Part shown: positions 48,583 through 58,071 of the stretch, one piece after another | Layout of the letters: every line of letters begins with the position of its first letter | How positions within the stretch are numbered: the first letter of the stretch is position 1 | Assembly (NCBI GenBank): GCA_002943765.1 | Contig: PQWQ01000004.1 | Location: forward strand, 2,232,001 to 2,296,000 | Length of the DNA: 64,000 bases | Direction of reading: 5' to 3' | From: Psoroptes ovis | Taxonomy: Eukaryota > Arthropoda > Arachnida > Sarcoptiformes > Psoroptidae | Program-made: the position numbers and the translations under genes | The notes under the pieces: model-generated | What the model saw: the letters and a program-made list of their open reading frames with translations, nothing else | Told to the model about the DNA's origin: nothing | Database searches by the model: none

Positions 48583-49455
48583 AATATTTCTTTCATCCAT
48601 TCAAATGAATAATCAACTTTGATAATTTGTTTCAAGATGTCTCAAAAATCTTAAGGTAAAGTGATTGTATTTCTTTGAAGAATATTTTTTAAATAATTTT
48701 TCCATTTTTTCTTAATACTCAAGAATAGGATCATCATCTTTTAATTGGAATTGAATAAATTTTCATCATCAACAATGGCTAATTAATATTTATTCACAAA
48801 CTAATAATCTAATATTTCATTCAATTACAATAATCAATTCTCATTGTATTTCAACATTTGTATTATTTTGACTGATTCATCAATTCAATTTAATCATTTT
48901 AAACTTTTAATTCCTGTTTTTTGAGTTTTCAATTACCTCAATTACTTCGGTGTCTATATACATTTATGTTTAATTCATTATTAACCAATTAATTAATTTA
49001 TCAATGATTTGTGTTTTTTTTTGTGTGTTGATCCATTTATATATATCCATATAATACAATCACTATTACATTTAATCAATACATTCAATAATTATTTCAC
49101 ACGTATAATAATAATTGCCAATATGTTTTAATAAAATTTTGTAATTGATTTTTATCAAAAAAAAAATATTCAAATAATTTTAATTATTAATAATAATCAA
49201 TCTTTTTGTTATTAATAATCATCATAATGAATTCTTTCATTTCTATTTTTTTTTTTTATTGTTTATTAAATTCACACTTTCAGTTCTGATGAGTTCCGAT
49301 GTTTTGACAAATATGATTCAAAGAGTTTACAAGGGTTACAACCTGTTGCATAAGTTGCCATCTATGATTGATTTATTTTGAACATCTTTTCAACATTTTT
49401 TTTCTTAAATAGCACTTTAGATTATAATTAAATGTTAATTATAATTAATTAATTA
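48583..49455 (+). other. 3' flank of paralogue C and repeat R1 copy 3
   Basis: A donor-like TTAAG|GTAAAG lies about 70 bases after the stop of C. AT-rich sequence follows; from about 49155 it repeats the tail of module Y (the ATTCAAATAATTTTAATTAT and CATAATGAATTCTTTCATTT words), then repeat R1 (about 49272-49375). Confidence 0.5.
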
Positions 49456-50180
49456 ATCAATAATCAAATGTAAATTTATAAATAAATTAATCAATTAATT
49501 GTTTTGAAAATTATTCTGATGCTAATTCATTTTTTAATAAATTTCCATAATTCAATCATTTAAACGCGGTGAAATCATTTTTTCAACGAAAAATTTAGTA
49601 ACATTGTCTATGGAAACTGTCTTGCTCAGTTTTTTTCCTTATGCATTTCATGCACCTTAAAAATTTTTACTTGTGAATGCGCGAGGGACCAAAATCACAA
49701 GTGCAGCTCTTTGGCTCAATCAATCATAAAAAAGGGTAGTGGCAGCAGAATTAGAATGCGAATGAATGCGATTTTCTTTGCTCAAAAAAAAAAAAAATGA
49801 TGAAATAATTGCATTTATATTTATAATTTTATTTATTTACAAAAAAAAAAAAAAAAAATTATCGTTTATGTTACGTTTGATAAAAAATAATATTAATTTT
49901 TACAACAAAACAAAATCATTATTTTACGAACACACTGTTGTTCTATTCATATAAGATTCCGATTTATCGCATTATTTCTATCAAAATAAAAATTTTTACA
50001 AAATCATCATCAAATTATCATAGATCAATCAGTAAGTCTATTTTTTTTTTTTTTTTTTTTTGTAATTCATTGATTCTCAATTTCATTTTTATCAAAAAAA
50101 AATATTCAAATAATTTTAATTATTAATAATAATCATTCTTCTTGTTATTAATAATCATCATAATGAATTCTTTCATTTCT
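49455..50180 (+). repeat. Orphan upstream module Y2 (no gene attached)
   Basis: Near-identical copy of the module before paralogue B (41868-42560), including the donor CA|GTAAGT at about 50032, with longer homopolymer runs. It breaks off where the next leader exon of B would start and is joined to repeat R1 (50218). The same join (Y tail to R1) occurs at about 49155-49272, so about 940 bp is present as a tandem repeat between C and D. Confidence 0.75.
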
Positions 50181-50217
50181 ATTTTTTTTTTTTTTTTGTT
50201 TATTCTTTATTAAATTC

Positions 50218-50330
50218 ACACTTTCAGTTCTGATGAGTTCCGATGTTTTGACAAATATGATTCAAAGAGTTTACAAGGGTTATAACCTGTTGCATAAGTT
50301 GCCATCTATGATTGATTTATTTTGAACATC
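50218..50330. repeat. Repeat R1, copy 4
   Basis: Same block as 39928-40050, followed by the X4 module of paralogue D. Confidence 0.85.
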
Positions 50331-50339
50331 TTTTTAACA

Positions 50340-51351
50340 TTTTTTTTCTTAAATAGCACTTTAGATTATAATTAAATGTTAATTATAATTAATTAATTAA
50401 TTGTTCAATTAATCTAAAATATTGATTAAATTATTCTCATGTGATTTCAACTGATTTCATCAGTTCAGTATTTTGATCACATATAATGCACGAAACAATC
50501 GATTGTTGAATTGATTTTTTTTTGTAAAAAAAATATAAAACATTGTCTAAGAAAACTCATATGCTTCTTTTCCTTGTGCATTTTGTGAAATATAAAAAAT
50601 TTGTAAAGTTATAATTTTGCCTGGTTACAAGTTATAGCACCACTATTACAAGCGCAATCTGGGCTCATTTATTAAAAGGGTAGCAGAAGCATTAGAATGA
50701 ATGCGACTTTTTTTTATAAAAAAAAATATTAATTTATAATATTATTTTTTAAACATTATTTTCAGCAATGGCGGCCATTTTGAATACACCATAATCAAAT
50801 CATCTAGCGCAGATTTGGTGCAGTAAAGAATATAATATAATTTTGTAAAATATAAAAATTTGTAATGGTAATCAATGCTGGTTACAAGTTATAACCACAC
50901 AATTACAAGCACAGTGTTGGATCTTTTATAAACTAGTAGTAGAATCATTATAATGAATGTAATTTTTTTGTAAAAATGTAAAAAATAGAATTATTTTATA
51001 TTTATAACCATTATTTTCCACTATTTTTATTTCATTTTTAATTTAGCTGTTATTGCTTTTGTTTACAAATTTACAATTTTTTTTAAAACCACGTGTTTCA
51101 AATATTTTCGAATTTTTTGAAATTTTTTAAAAAAATTTGAATTTTTCGGTATTTTTGCTTGTGAATAAGGTTTTGAATAATAAAAAAATAATATAATAAT
51201 TATAATAAATATTCCATCTATTTTTGATTGATTTTCATCAAAACAAAAAAAAAATTCATATAATTTGATTTATTAATCATCGAAAAATCACTTCTCTCTC
51301 TTTTTTTTCATTTAAGCCAATTAAAAAAAAAAATTGAAATAATAAACAAAA
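50340..51351 (+). promoter_or_regulatory. Upstream module X4 of paralogue D
   Basis: Carries TAAATAGCACTTTAGATTAT (50349), CACTATTACAAGCGCA (about 50639), AATGGCGGCCATTTTG (50764 onward), CACAATTACAAGCACA (about 50897) and ACCACGTGTTTCAAATATT (about 51088). Similarity to the other X modules stops at about 51170; the rest of the leader up to the ATG at 51352 is unique and no leader intron is evident. Promoter role inferred. Confidence 0.55.
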
Positions 51352-52889
51352 ATGAATTCAATCTATTTTTTAATGTCTGAAAAAACATCGATAAAATTCA
51401 AGACTAAAGATTTCAATGATCTCCACAATAAGAAAATTCTTATTTATAAAAATTTTCAAACCGATGAAAATTACAAATTCAACAAAATTTCGAAAGCATT
51501 CTATTTACTAGCTTCAGTTAGTAAATGTCAGAATTATATATATCATGTTAACCATGATAAATGTGAATGTCCTGGCTTTATTAACGAGAAATTGATTAAA
51601 TCTATTTTCAATAATAATGTTAATCAAACATCAGAAGAAAATGAAGATATTTTCATTGCTGATAATTATCATGAAACGTTGAAGAGTTCATGCGATTTCT
51701 GCCACCATAGTTTAGGTATGTAATGCTTTATTATATTTGATTAATTTGATTGTCTAATTTTTTTTGTTTATCATATTTCATAGAAATGCATAAAAATTTG
51801 TATGATTCTGGTGAAACATATTTTTCAAAACTAATAACAGAATTTATGATTCCAAAATACGTAATTTCGGCTGAAAATAAACGTTTGCCAAGAGTGAATG
51901 AATGCCTTAAAATTGGATTGATATTATTAGAACCAGATAAAATCAAAAAGAATAGTGTTGATCAATGTATTTTCGATCATATTTCACAAAAATCTAGTAT
52001 TCTGTTAAAAGATTTTCTGAATTGGGACGATGATGAAATCATCGAAAAACTGAGTGAAAAATCAGTTAAAACATTAGCGATTCACCAAAGTCCTCATGGT
52101 AACATAATAGGACTCATTAGTTTCAAATCATACATCAATTGTACCGAAATTATATTTCTATTCATATCAGAAGAGTATCAAAATCGTGGCTTAGGCACTT
52201 TGCTTGTAAGACGTGCTGTGGATATTTTGAAAAAAGAATCAATGAAATTGAAAATTGTTGTACAATCCGCCCACGGTGCAATCCAATTCTACAAAAAATT
52301 AGGCTTTGAAGAGATCACAAATGATTATGAAAATGAAAATGATGAAGAAGATGAAAATGATGATGAAGATGAAAATGATAAAGAAGATGGCACTGAAAAA
52401 TTTATCCACAGATATGACAACACCATGCTGATGGGTGTTGATTTCGAAGTGATTGATTCGGTATTATCAATCAATCGAAAATTGAACATGCGGATTAAAA
52501 AAGTGTCGGAAATTTTGTCAAAACCAATAACCTATGAACGATTACCATTCGTAATTGAAGACAAAATAGTTAATTTGTTACATTTTAAAACCTTATATTA
52601 TTTTAATGTTTTGACCGGTGAATTGAAAAATTATGATAGAGATACGGTTAAGATGAGAAATTTATTAGAAGATCATAATCAAGTGAATGAAATTAAGAGA
52701 AAACTCAAATCATCGAATGGAAACCAGGACTTGGTTCGATATATTTATTATAAATTCATGAACTATTTGCTTGAATGTCGTGAAAATTATCATGGTTTCA
52801 AAGATGATGATGAACAAAAAATTGATTATGTCCAATATTATTACAAAAAATGTTTCTCATCAATCACATTATCAGAAGAAATTTTTTAA
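51352..52889 (+). CDS. KAT2-like protein, paralogue D
   Basis: Exons 51352-51715 and 51784-52889 (489 aa). The most divergent start (MNSIYFLMSEK) but the same ligand order: SKC, KCECPGFINE, SSCDFCHHSLEMH. GNAT part is the closest of the four to GCN5: GLISFKSY, CTEIIFLFIS with presumed catalytic Glu at about residue 243, QNRGLGT acetyl-CoA loop, IQFYKKLGFEEI, and after an acidic insertion (Glu/Asp/Asn repeats coded at about 52325-52400) the word NTMLMGVDF, which matches the ATLMG.EL strand of GCN5. C-terminal helical region: DLVRYIYYKFMNYLLECREN, then YH in place of the bromodomain YN. The acidic loop lies where GCN5 carries the substrate-side loop after the FKKQGF motif. Probably nuclear; substrate unknown. 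Confidence 0.83.
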
Positions 52890-53455
52890 TTTTTTTTCTT
52901 TTTCTTCAATTCGATTCAAGCAAAATATCGTTACCCAGTGATAATAATGATCAAATTTGAATGATAATGGTAAGTTTATTATATTTTTTTTTTCATATAA
53001 AGATTTAATTAATTCTTGTTTCATCAATTATGTAGTAGACTATCACAATCAACTTAATGACGGATCTCACATCACATCATTACCTCATACATTATTTGGA
53101 CCACTTGATTTGAGTCAATTTTTTTTTTTTTTTTTTTTGGTTTTTTCTCATTTAAATCATTTAATCAATCAATATCTCAATATTCAATTACTTGTAACAA
53201 CAATTTAGTTTTTGAATTCACTTCTTATTATGTTATTGACTCGATTTTGATTTTGGATTTTTTTTTTTCGTATAATTTAATCTATCATTGTTCAATTAAT
53301 TTAAATAATTTAATGTTTACTTACTTTAATTTTGTTATTGTTTTTTTTTTTGGACTTAATCCTTTATTCATTTACAAGTTTTGTATTTTTTTTTCTTGGC
53401 TTTTTCTTTACTCACATTTATGATATGTTATAATAATCATTGAAAAAATTCAAAC
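52890..53455. other. AT-rich spacer after paralogue D
   Basis: T-rich runs and simple sequence; a donor-like GATAATG|GTAAGT lies near 52970, comparable to the post-stop donors of A and B. No gene seen. It ends at the AAAC target duplication of the retrotransposon. Confidence 0.45.
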
Positions 53456-53642
53456 TGTTGCGTGTACACATTTAAGTGAAGAGTAAATATGATTATTTTA
53501 TTGAAACGAAATCGAGCTTATATACAGAAAAATAATTAAAGAAATTTGCATGTTACTAATTACAATCATTGGTCAAAAGTTTTCAAGTCATAAATAATCG
53601 TGATGACGAATGACTACCAACAGTCATTGGTCATACGCGACA
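53456..53642 (-). repeat. 3' LTR of the CsRn1-type element
   Basis: 187 bp, TG...CA, identical on inspection to 57885-58071. On the minus strand it is the downstream LTR, preceded by the polypurine tract. Confidence 0.93.
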
Positions 53643-53652
53643 TGCGTCCCCC

Positions 53653-56600
53653 TCAAGATGCTCGAGGTCGGCCACGAGGCCGTGGAATGTTGAAGCGAAC
53701 ATTCTTGATGCTGGAGGACGAAGGTTTCAAGCGGTCGATTGAAACAGATTCACGGGTAGAACCCTTTTCGATGATAAATGTATGCTGTCGACGCTCCAGG
53801 ACCTTGAACGGCCCTATGTATGGACGGTCCAGTGGACGCCGAGGAGCATCGTTTCGAACTAGCACGTACTCACACGTTTCCAGTGCTTTCGGTGTTTTGA
53901 TTATGGGTTTTGCAACCCGCGTTGGACGAACTGGTAGATTTTTAATGAGCGACCTAAGTTGTTCCAGGAACTTAGGGGCATCGCAGGAAGGCTCGATTTG
54001 CTCGAGGGGTAGATCCGCAGGCATTGGCAGATTTTCACCAAATGTCATCTCGGCTGGCGAAGCACGGAGATCTTCCTTGTAGGTGGTTCTAATACCTAGC
54101 ATAACCAAAGGAAGTGCGTCTACCCAATCTTCGTTGTTTAATAATACGCAACGAAGCGAGTCCTTCAACTGACGATGAAATCGCTCTACCATTCCATTGG
54201 CTCGAGGATGATACGCTGATGTTCTAATGCGTCTGGAACCCACCATCCTGAGCATTGCGTTGAATAACTTCGACTCAAATTGAGTACCCTGGTCCGTGGT
54301 TATCGTCTGCGGCACACCATAACGGGATATCCAGGTACGCATTACTGCTGCCGCTACCTCCTCCGCAGTTATTGAACGCAATGGTGTTGCTTCCGGCCAC
54401 CTCGAAAAACGATCCACCATTGTCAATAAATAACGATATCCCTTGCACTCATTCAAGATGACCAGGTCGATGTGCAGGTGTTGGAACCTCTTCCCAGGAA
54501 TGGGAATTGGTACCGGTGGCGTTTTTATGTGTCGAGTAATCTTTGAGGATTGACAGTCGACACATTCCTGACACATCTTATGAATATCGTAGACCATGGT
54601 CGGCCAGTAATATTTTTCTTGAATGGTGCGTTTGGTTGGACGATAACCAGGATGATTAATACCATGATAAGCGTTGAACACTTTGCGTCGTAACGCAAGT
54701 GGGATGAACGGTTTGCCGTTTTTCGTAATAACCATTTGGTTATTAGAAATGACAACCGGGACCAATGATTTGTCATCTTTGAGCTTGTTAAGCTCAGGAT
54801 CGTTCTTCTGAGCTTCGATGAGCTCTTCGATGGACCATGATTGTTGATTATCATCGAGTGCAGCTACTCGTGACAAGGTGTCGGCCACTACATTCGCGTC
54901 ACCGTTGATATATTGAATATCGCAAGTAAATTGCGATATGAAATCAAGCTGGCGAGCTTGACGTGGTGACTTCTCGGTTGTTGATTTGAGTGCGAATGTG
55001 AGTGGGCGATGGTCCGTTAATACCGTAAATTTCCGACCCTCCAGAAGGTAACGGAAATGCTTGATCGATTTGTACACAGCCAACAACTCTCTGTCAAATG
55101 TCGAATATTTTTGTTCAGCTGCGGACAATGACTTTGAGAAGAAGGCTAACGGCCGGAATTCGTTGTTGACTTTTTGCTGGACGACTGCACCAATAGCAGT
55201 GTTTGATGCATCGGTGGATAGATAATATGGTGCATTGTCCACCGGATAATTCAGCATGGTCATGTTGGCAAGAAGATTTTTGACTTCTTGAAATGCTTCA
55301 TCATGCTGAGTCGTCCAAACGAATTCTTTCTTCGGCGATGTTAGCTCGTATAATATCTTCAGTTTGTCAGCTGCCATCCTGATGAACTTACGGTAGAAGT
55401 TAAACATACCAAGGAATTTCAACAATTGTTTACGGTCACTTGGCACTGGAAATTGTTTAATTGCTTCAACCTTGTCCGTCATAGGATGAAGACCATGACC
55501 ATCGACGTGATGGCCAAGAAAATCGATTTCGTTCTTCATAAATTGGCACTTGTCTAAATTAATCACTAGACCGTGATCCTTCAGTCTCTGGAAAACGATT
55601 TCCAGATTCCTCAGGTGATTTTCTTGACTCTCATCACTTACCACCAGCAAATCATCGAGATACGGATAAATGAAATCTAAGTCTCGGAATATGCTGTCCA
55701 TGAACCTTTGAAACGTGTTAGGCGCATTGCACAACCCGAAGGGCATGAATAAAAATTCAAATGACCCAAACGGAGTTATGATGGCCGTTTTTTCGATATC
55801 TTCACGTTTGATCGGTATTTGATGGTATGCCGATCTTAGGTCAATCTTCGAAAACAGCTTTGCAGACCCAATGTTGTTGAAGAAGTCGTGCAAGTGCGGT
55901 ATGTTGTATCGATCTTTTTTAGTGACCGAGTTCAACAACCGGTAATTACCGCAAGGGCGTATCGATCCATCCGGTTTCGTTACACAATGTAATGGCGATG
56001 CCCAAGGGGAATTCGAAGGACGGATGATCTTGAGTTTGAGCAGCTGATCAAACTCAGCTTTTGCTTGCTTGTACTTGTCTGGTGGTAAGCGCCTACATCG
56101 CTGACGAATCGGCTGACCAAATGTTACGATGGCATGTTCGACGGAGTGCTTAGGGGGCGCATCAGTTTTGAATAACGATGGCCGGGCAATCTCCGGATAC
56201 TTCTTCAGTAGATGCGCTACCGGTGAAGTTTCGTCAATCACACTGATGCTGAACACACGGTCGGTTGTGTCAGCCCGAACAGCCATTTTGTTGGTCATAT
56301 CGATGAGAGTCTTCGTCGCGAGTCGTGGGACCAGATCAAAATATTCGAGAAAATCTGCTCCAATGATGGGCAGATCGAGTTGAGCAATCACAAAATCGTA
56401 CAGAAATTTACGCTTAAAGCCAAGATCGATCAGTTTGGTGATGGTACCAAACGTGTCGATTTTTGTTTTGTTAACTGCAGTTAAATTTGATGTTGGAGGA
56501 GGCAGTTTTTTGATGAACTTGGCGGGCCAAACGCAAATATCTGAACCAGTATCAATCAGTATCTTTGTTCGAGATATGCGCTCGAAAACAAAGAGGCGTT

Positions 56601-56715
56601 TGGCCTGGGGAGAACCAATCTGGTTTACAGACGGCCTCCCCGCTCCTAGTTTTCCGCAATCGATGTTGTGCTTGACGCACGCGATATTGGTCGGTCGATG
56701 GAACTGACACGACAC
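53653..56715 (-). CDS. CsRn1-type pol polyprotein
   Basis: One open frame of 1020 codons (no ATG at its beginning; expected to be made by frameshift from gag). Aspartic protease near the start (ILIDTGSDICVWP, about residues 51-63), reverse transcriptase (DKYKQAKAEFDQLLKLKIIR, GNYRLLN, FSKIDLRSAYHQIP, FLFMPFGLCNAPNTFQRFMD, catalytic YLDDLLVVS, DFLGHHVD), RNase H (YYLSTDASNTAIGAV, FDRELLAVYKSIKHF, VLTDHRPL), integrase zinc region (HGINHPGYRPTKRTIQ..CQECVDCQ) and DDE core (D in HIDLVI, D in TTDQGTQFES, E in ANGMVERFHRQ). The C-terminus reads YIGPFKVLERRQHTFIIEKG. All catalytic residues are present and there is no break. Confidence 0.93.
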   Translation of the reverse strand: MSCQFHRPTNIACVKHNIDCGKLGAGRPSVNQIGSPQAKRLFVFERISRTKILIDTGSDICVWPAKFIKKLPPPTSNLTAVNKTKIDTFGTITKLIDLGFKRKFLYDFVIAQLDLPIIGADFLEYFDLVPRLATKTLIDMTNKMAVRADTTDRVFSISVIDETSPVAHLLKKYPEIARPSLFKTDAPPKHSVEHAIVTFGQPIRQRCRRLPPDKYKQAKAEFDQLLKLKIIRPSNSPWASPLHCVTKPDGSIRPCGNYRLLNSVTKKDRYNIPHLHDFFNNIGSAKLFSKIDLRSAYHQIPIKREDIEKTAIITPFGSFEFLFMPFGLCNAPNTFQRFMDSIFRDLDFIYPYLDDLLVVSDESQENHLRNLEIVFQRLKDHGLVINLDKCQFMKNEIDFLGHHVDGHGLHPMTDKVEAIKQFPVPSDRKQLLKFLGMFNFYRKFIRMAADKLKILYELTSPKKEFVWTTQHDEAFQEVKNLLANMTMLNYPVDNAPYYLSTDASNTAIGAVVQQKVNNEFRPLAFFSKSLSAAEQKYSTFDRELLAVYKSIKHFRYLLEGRKFTVLTDHRPLTFALKSTTEKSPRQARQLDFISQFTCDIQYINGDANVVADTLSRVAALDDNQQSWSIEELIEAQKNDPELNKLKDDKSLVPVVISNNQMVITKNGKPFIPLALRRKVFNAYHGINHPGYRPTKRTIQEKYYWPTMVYDIHKMCQECVDCQSSKITRHIKTPPVPIPIPGKRFQHLHIDLVILNECKGYRYLLTMVDRFSRWPEATPLRSITAEEVAAAVMRTWISRYGVPQTITTDQGTQFESKLFNAMLRMVGSRRIRTSAYHPRANGMVERFHRQLKDSLRCVLLNNEDWVDALPLVMLGIRTTYKEDLRASPAEMTFGENLPMPADLPLEQIEPSCDAPKFLEQLRSLIKNLPVRPTRVAKPIIKTPKALETCEYVLVRNDAPRRPLDRPYIGPFKVLERRQHTFIIEKGSTRESVSIDRLKPSSSSIKNVRFNIPRPRGRPRAS

Positions 56716-57589
56716 TCAATTTTATATTCGCATTTTCTGGCGTTGGACCCGAACCTCCTATGATAATAGCATAGTGGTCGGTCCCTTCGTGGCTGGCGAC
56801 GGGATCGTCGACCAGGGCTTCGTCCACGGGATCGATTACGTTGTCGCTGTTGATTGCATTGACGGATGGCTGTTGTTGTTGCCACATCAGAGAATTGCTG
56901 CGGGTGGACTGGACGGAAGCCACGTCCAGTTGTGATGAACTCCAGAAATCATCAGCCGCACGAAGCAGGTTCTCTTTATCATGCCAGATTTGTTGGATGA
57001 CACGCAAATTTTCGCGGACTTTTTCAGGGAGACCGGATAAAAATCGGTTCCATAATACATCTTCACCAATTTTGAGATCTTGGGCTTTGACCAATAAACG
57101 TTGATAAAAAACCGATGGTTTTTCATTGGCCATCATATTGCCATCCAATATTTGATTAAGACGGCTCTGAGCATTGTCTTCTGTAATACGAAGGATATGA
57201 TCTTTTAAATCTTCATATTTGTTTTCGTACCAGTCCGATATTAAGAAACCAGAAATTTTCGTTAATATATTTGCTGGCAGACAACGCAACATCGCACGAT
57301 ATTTGTTGATCTTGGATACTTTTGACGCAGCGAAGACCTCTTCTGTAAGATAGAAAAACAATCTAACGTCTTCGGGCGTGAAAGCCGGAATTTGATCGCT
57401 AATATTCTTGACGGCCAAAGCATCCACATTAGCGCTATCATTGATCGATAGGCTCGCTATCTGCGATGATAAATCATCGACGGTGGATGGACCCGGTGAA
57501 AATGGGTTGGCCATAGTTGCACGACCCGAATCATCGATGTTTGATTCGGGTGTTTTACCAGCTGTGGGTAATGTTGATTTAGATGTCAT
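56646..57589 (-). CDS. CsRn1-type gag, in two overlapping frames
   Basis: ATG at 57589. The N-terminal gag (TSKSTLPTAGKTPES.., then FTPEDVRLFFYLTEEVFAAS, RLNQILDGNMMANEKPSVFY, FLSGLPEKVRENL) is open to about 56552, but the zinc-binding tail typical of the group (RSRGRSPGRRSRR.., LCYYHRRFGSNARKCEYKIE) lies in the -1 frame at 56885-56646. The change of frame has to happen near 56870-56885, around VNAIN. Pol then lies in a further -1 frame. Either gag has a one-base loss here or the element uses two shifts; the former is simpler. Function: nucleocapsid and particle formation. Confidence 0.8.
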
Positions 57590-57867
57590 GATGGAATTGG
57601 TGAAGATGATGACTAAAAATGATAATGATGGTGACTATACAATGATGAAGTGATATATACAACGATGATAATAGAAATAATTAACAACAAAAAAAACTAA
57701 TAACAAATAACTAAGTTAATTAGTCAAAAAAAAATTTATTAACAAAAAATGTAGAAAAAAAAATATTAACATAAATGTAGAACAAAAATCAAAAATAATT
57801 GGAAAAAATTTCAATGTTTGAAAATATCACTTGAAAAAAATCAAAAATTTAACTATGTTAAATTCAA

Positions 57868-57883
57868 ACGTGAGGGTCACCAC
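57868..57883 (-). promoter_or_regulatory. Primer-binding site of the CsRn1-type element
   Basis: TGGTGACCCTCACG on the minus strand, two bases inside the LTR edge. It starts with TGG, complementary to the CCA end of a tRNA. CsRn1-group elements are known for a tRNA-Trp type primer; here the assignment to that tRNA is by analogy. The diverged copy has TGGTGACCCTCGTG at the same place. Confidence 0.7.
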
Positions 57884-57884
57884 T

Positions 57885-58071
57885 TGTTGCGTGTACACAT
57901 TTAAGTGAAGAGTAAATATGATTATTTTATTGAAACGAAATCGAGCTTATATACAGAAAAATAATTAAAGAAATTTGCATGTTACTAATTACAATCATTG
58001 GTCAAAAGTTTTCAAGTCATAAATAATCGTGATGACGAATGACTACCAACAGTCATTGGTCATACGCGACA
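57885..58071 (-). repeat. 5' LTR of the CsRn1-type element
   Basis: 187 bp, identical to 53456-53642. On the minus strand it precedes the primer-binding site and gag. Confidence 0.93.

Larger units (their letters stand above)
53456..58071 (-). mobile_element. CsRn1-clade Ty3/Gypsy retrotransposon
   Basis: 4616 bp between two identical 187-bp LTRs that begin TGTTGCGTG and end GCGACA, flanked by the 4-bp duplication AAAC (53452-53455 and 58072-58075). On the minus strand the order is LTR, primer-binding site TGGTGACCCTCACG two bases inside the LTR, gag, pol, polypurine tract GAGGGGGACGCA, LTR. The gag zinc motif CYYHRRFG..ARKC and the pol word RLFVFERISRTKILIDTGSD are hallmarks of the CsRn1 group. 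Its GC content is visibly higher than the surrounding DNA. Identical LTRs and a full-length pol indicate a recent, perhaps still mobile copy. Part-copies lie at 33543, 37066 and 60270-60936. Confidence 0.95.

Noticed and set aside
39928..50330. Regularly repeated R1 and X blocks considered as a CRISPR-like or satellite array
   Set aside because: Units are long, few, unevenly spaced and tied to gene leaders in a spliced eukaryotic locus; segmental duplication explains them.
53600..54082. Plus-strand Arg/Gly-rich frame of 160 codons
   Set aside because: Antisense shadow of the CsRn1-type integrase C-terminus.
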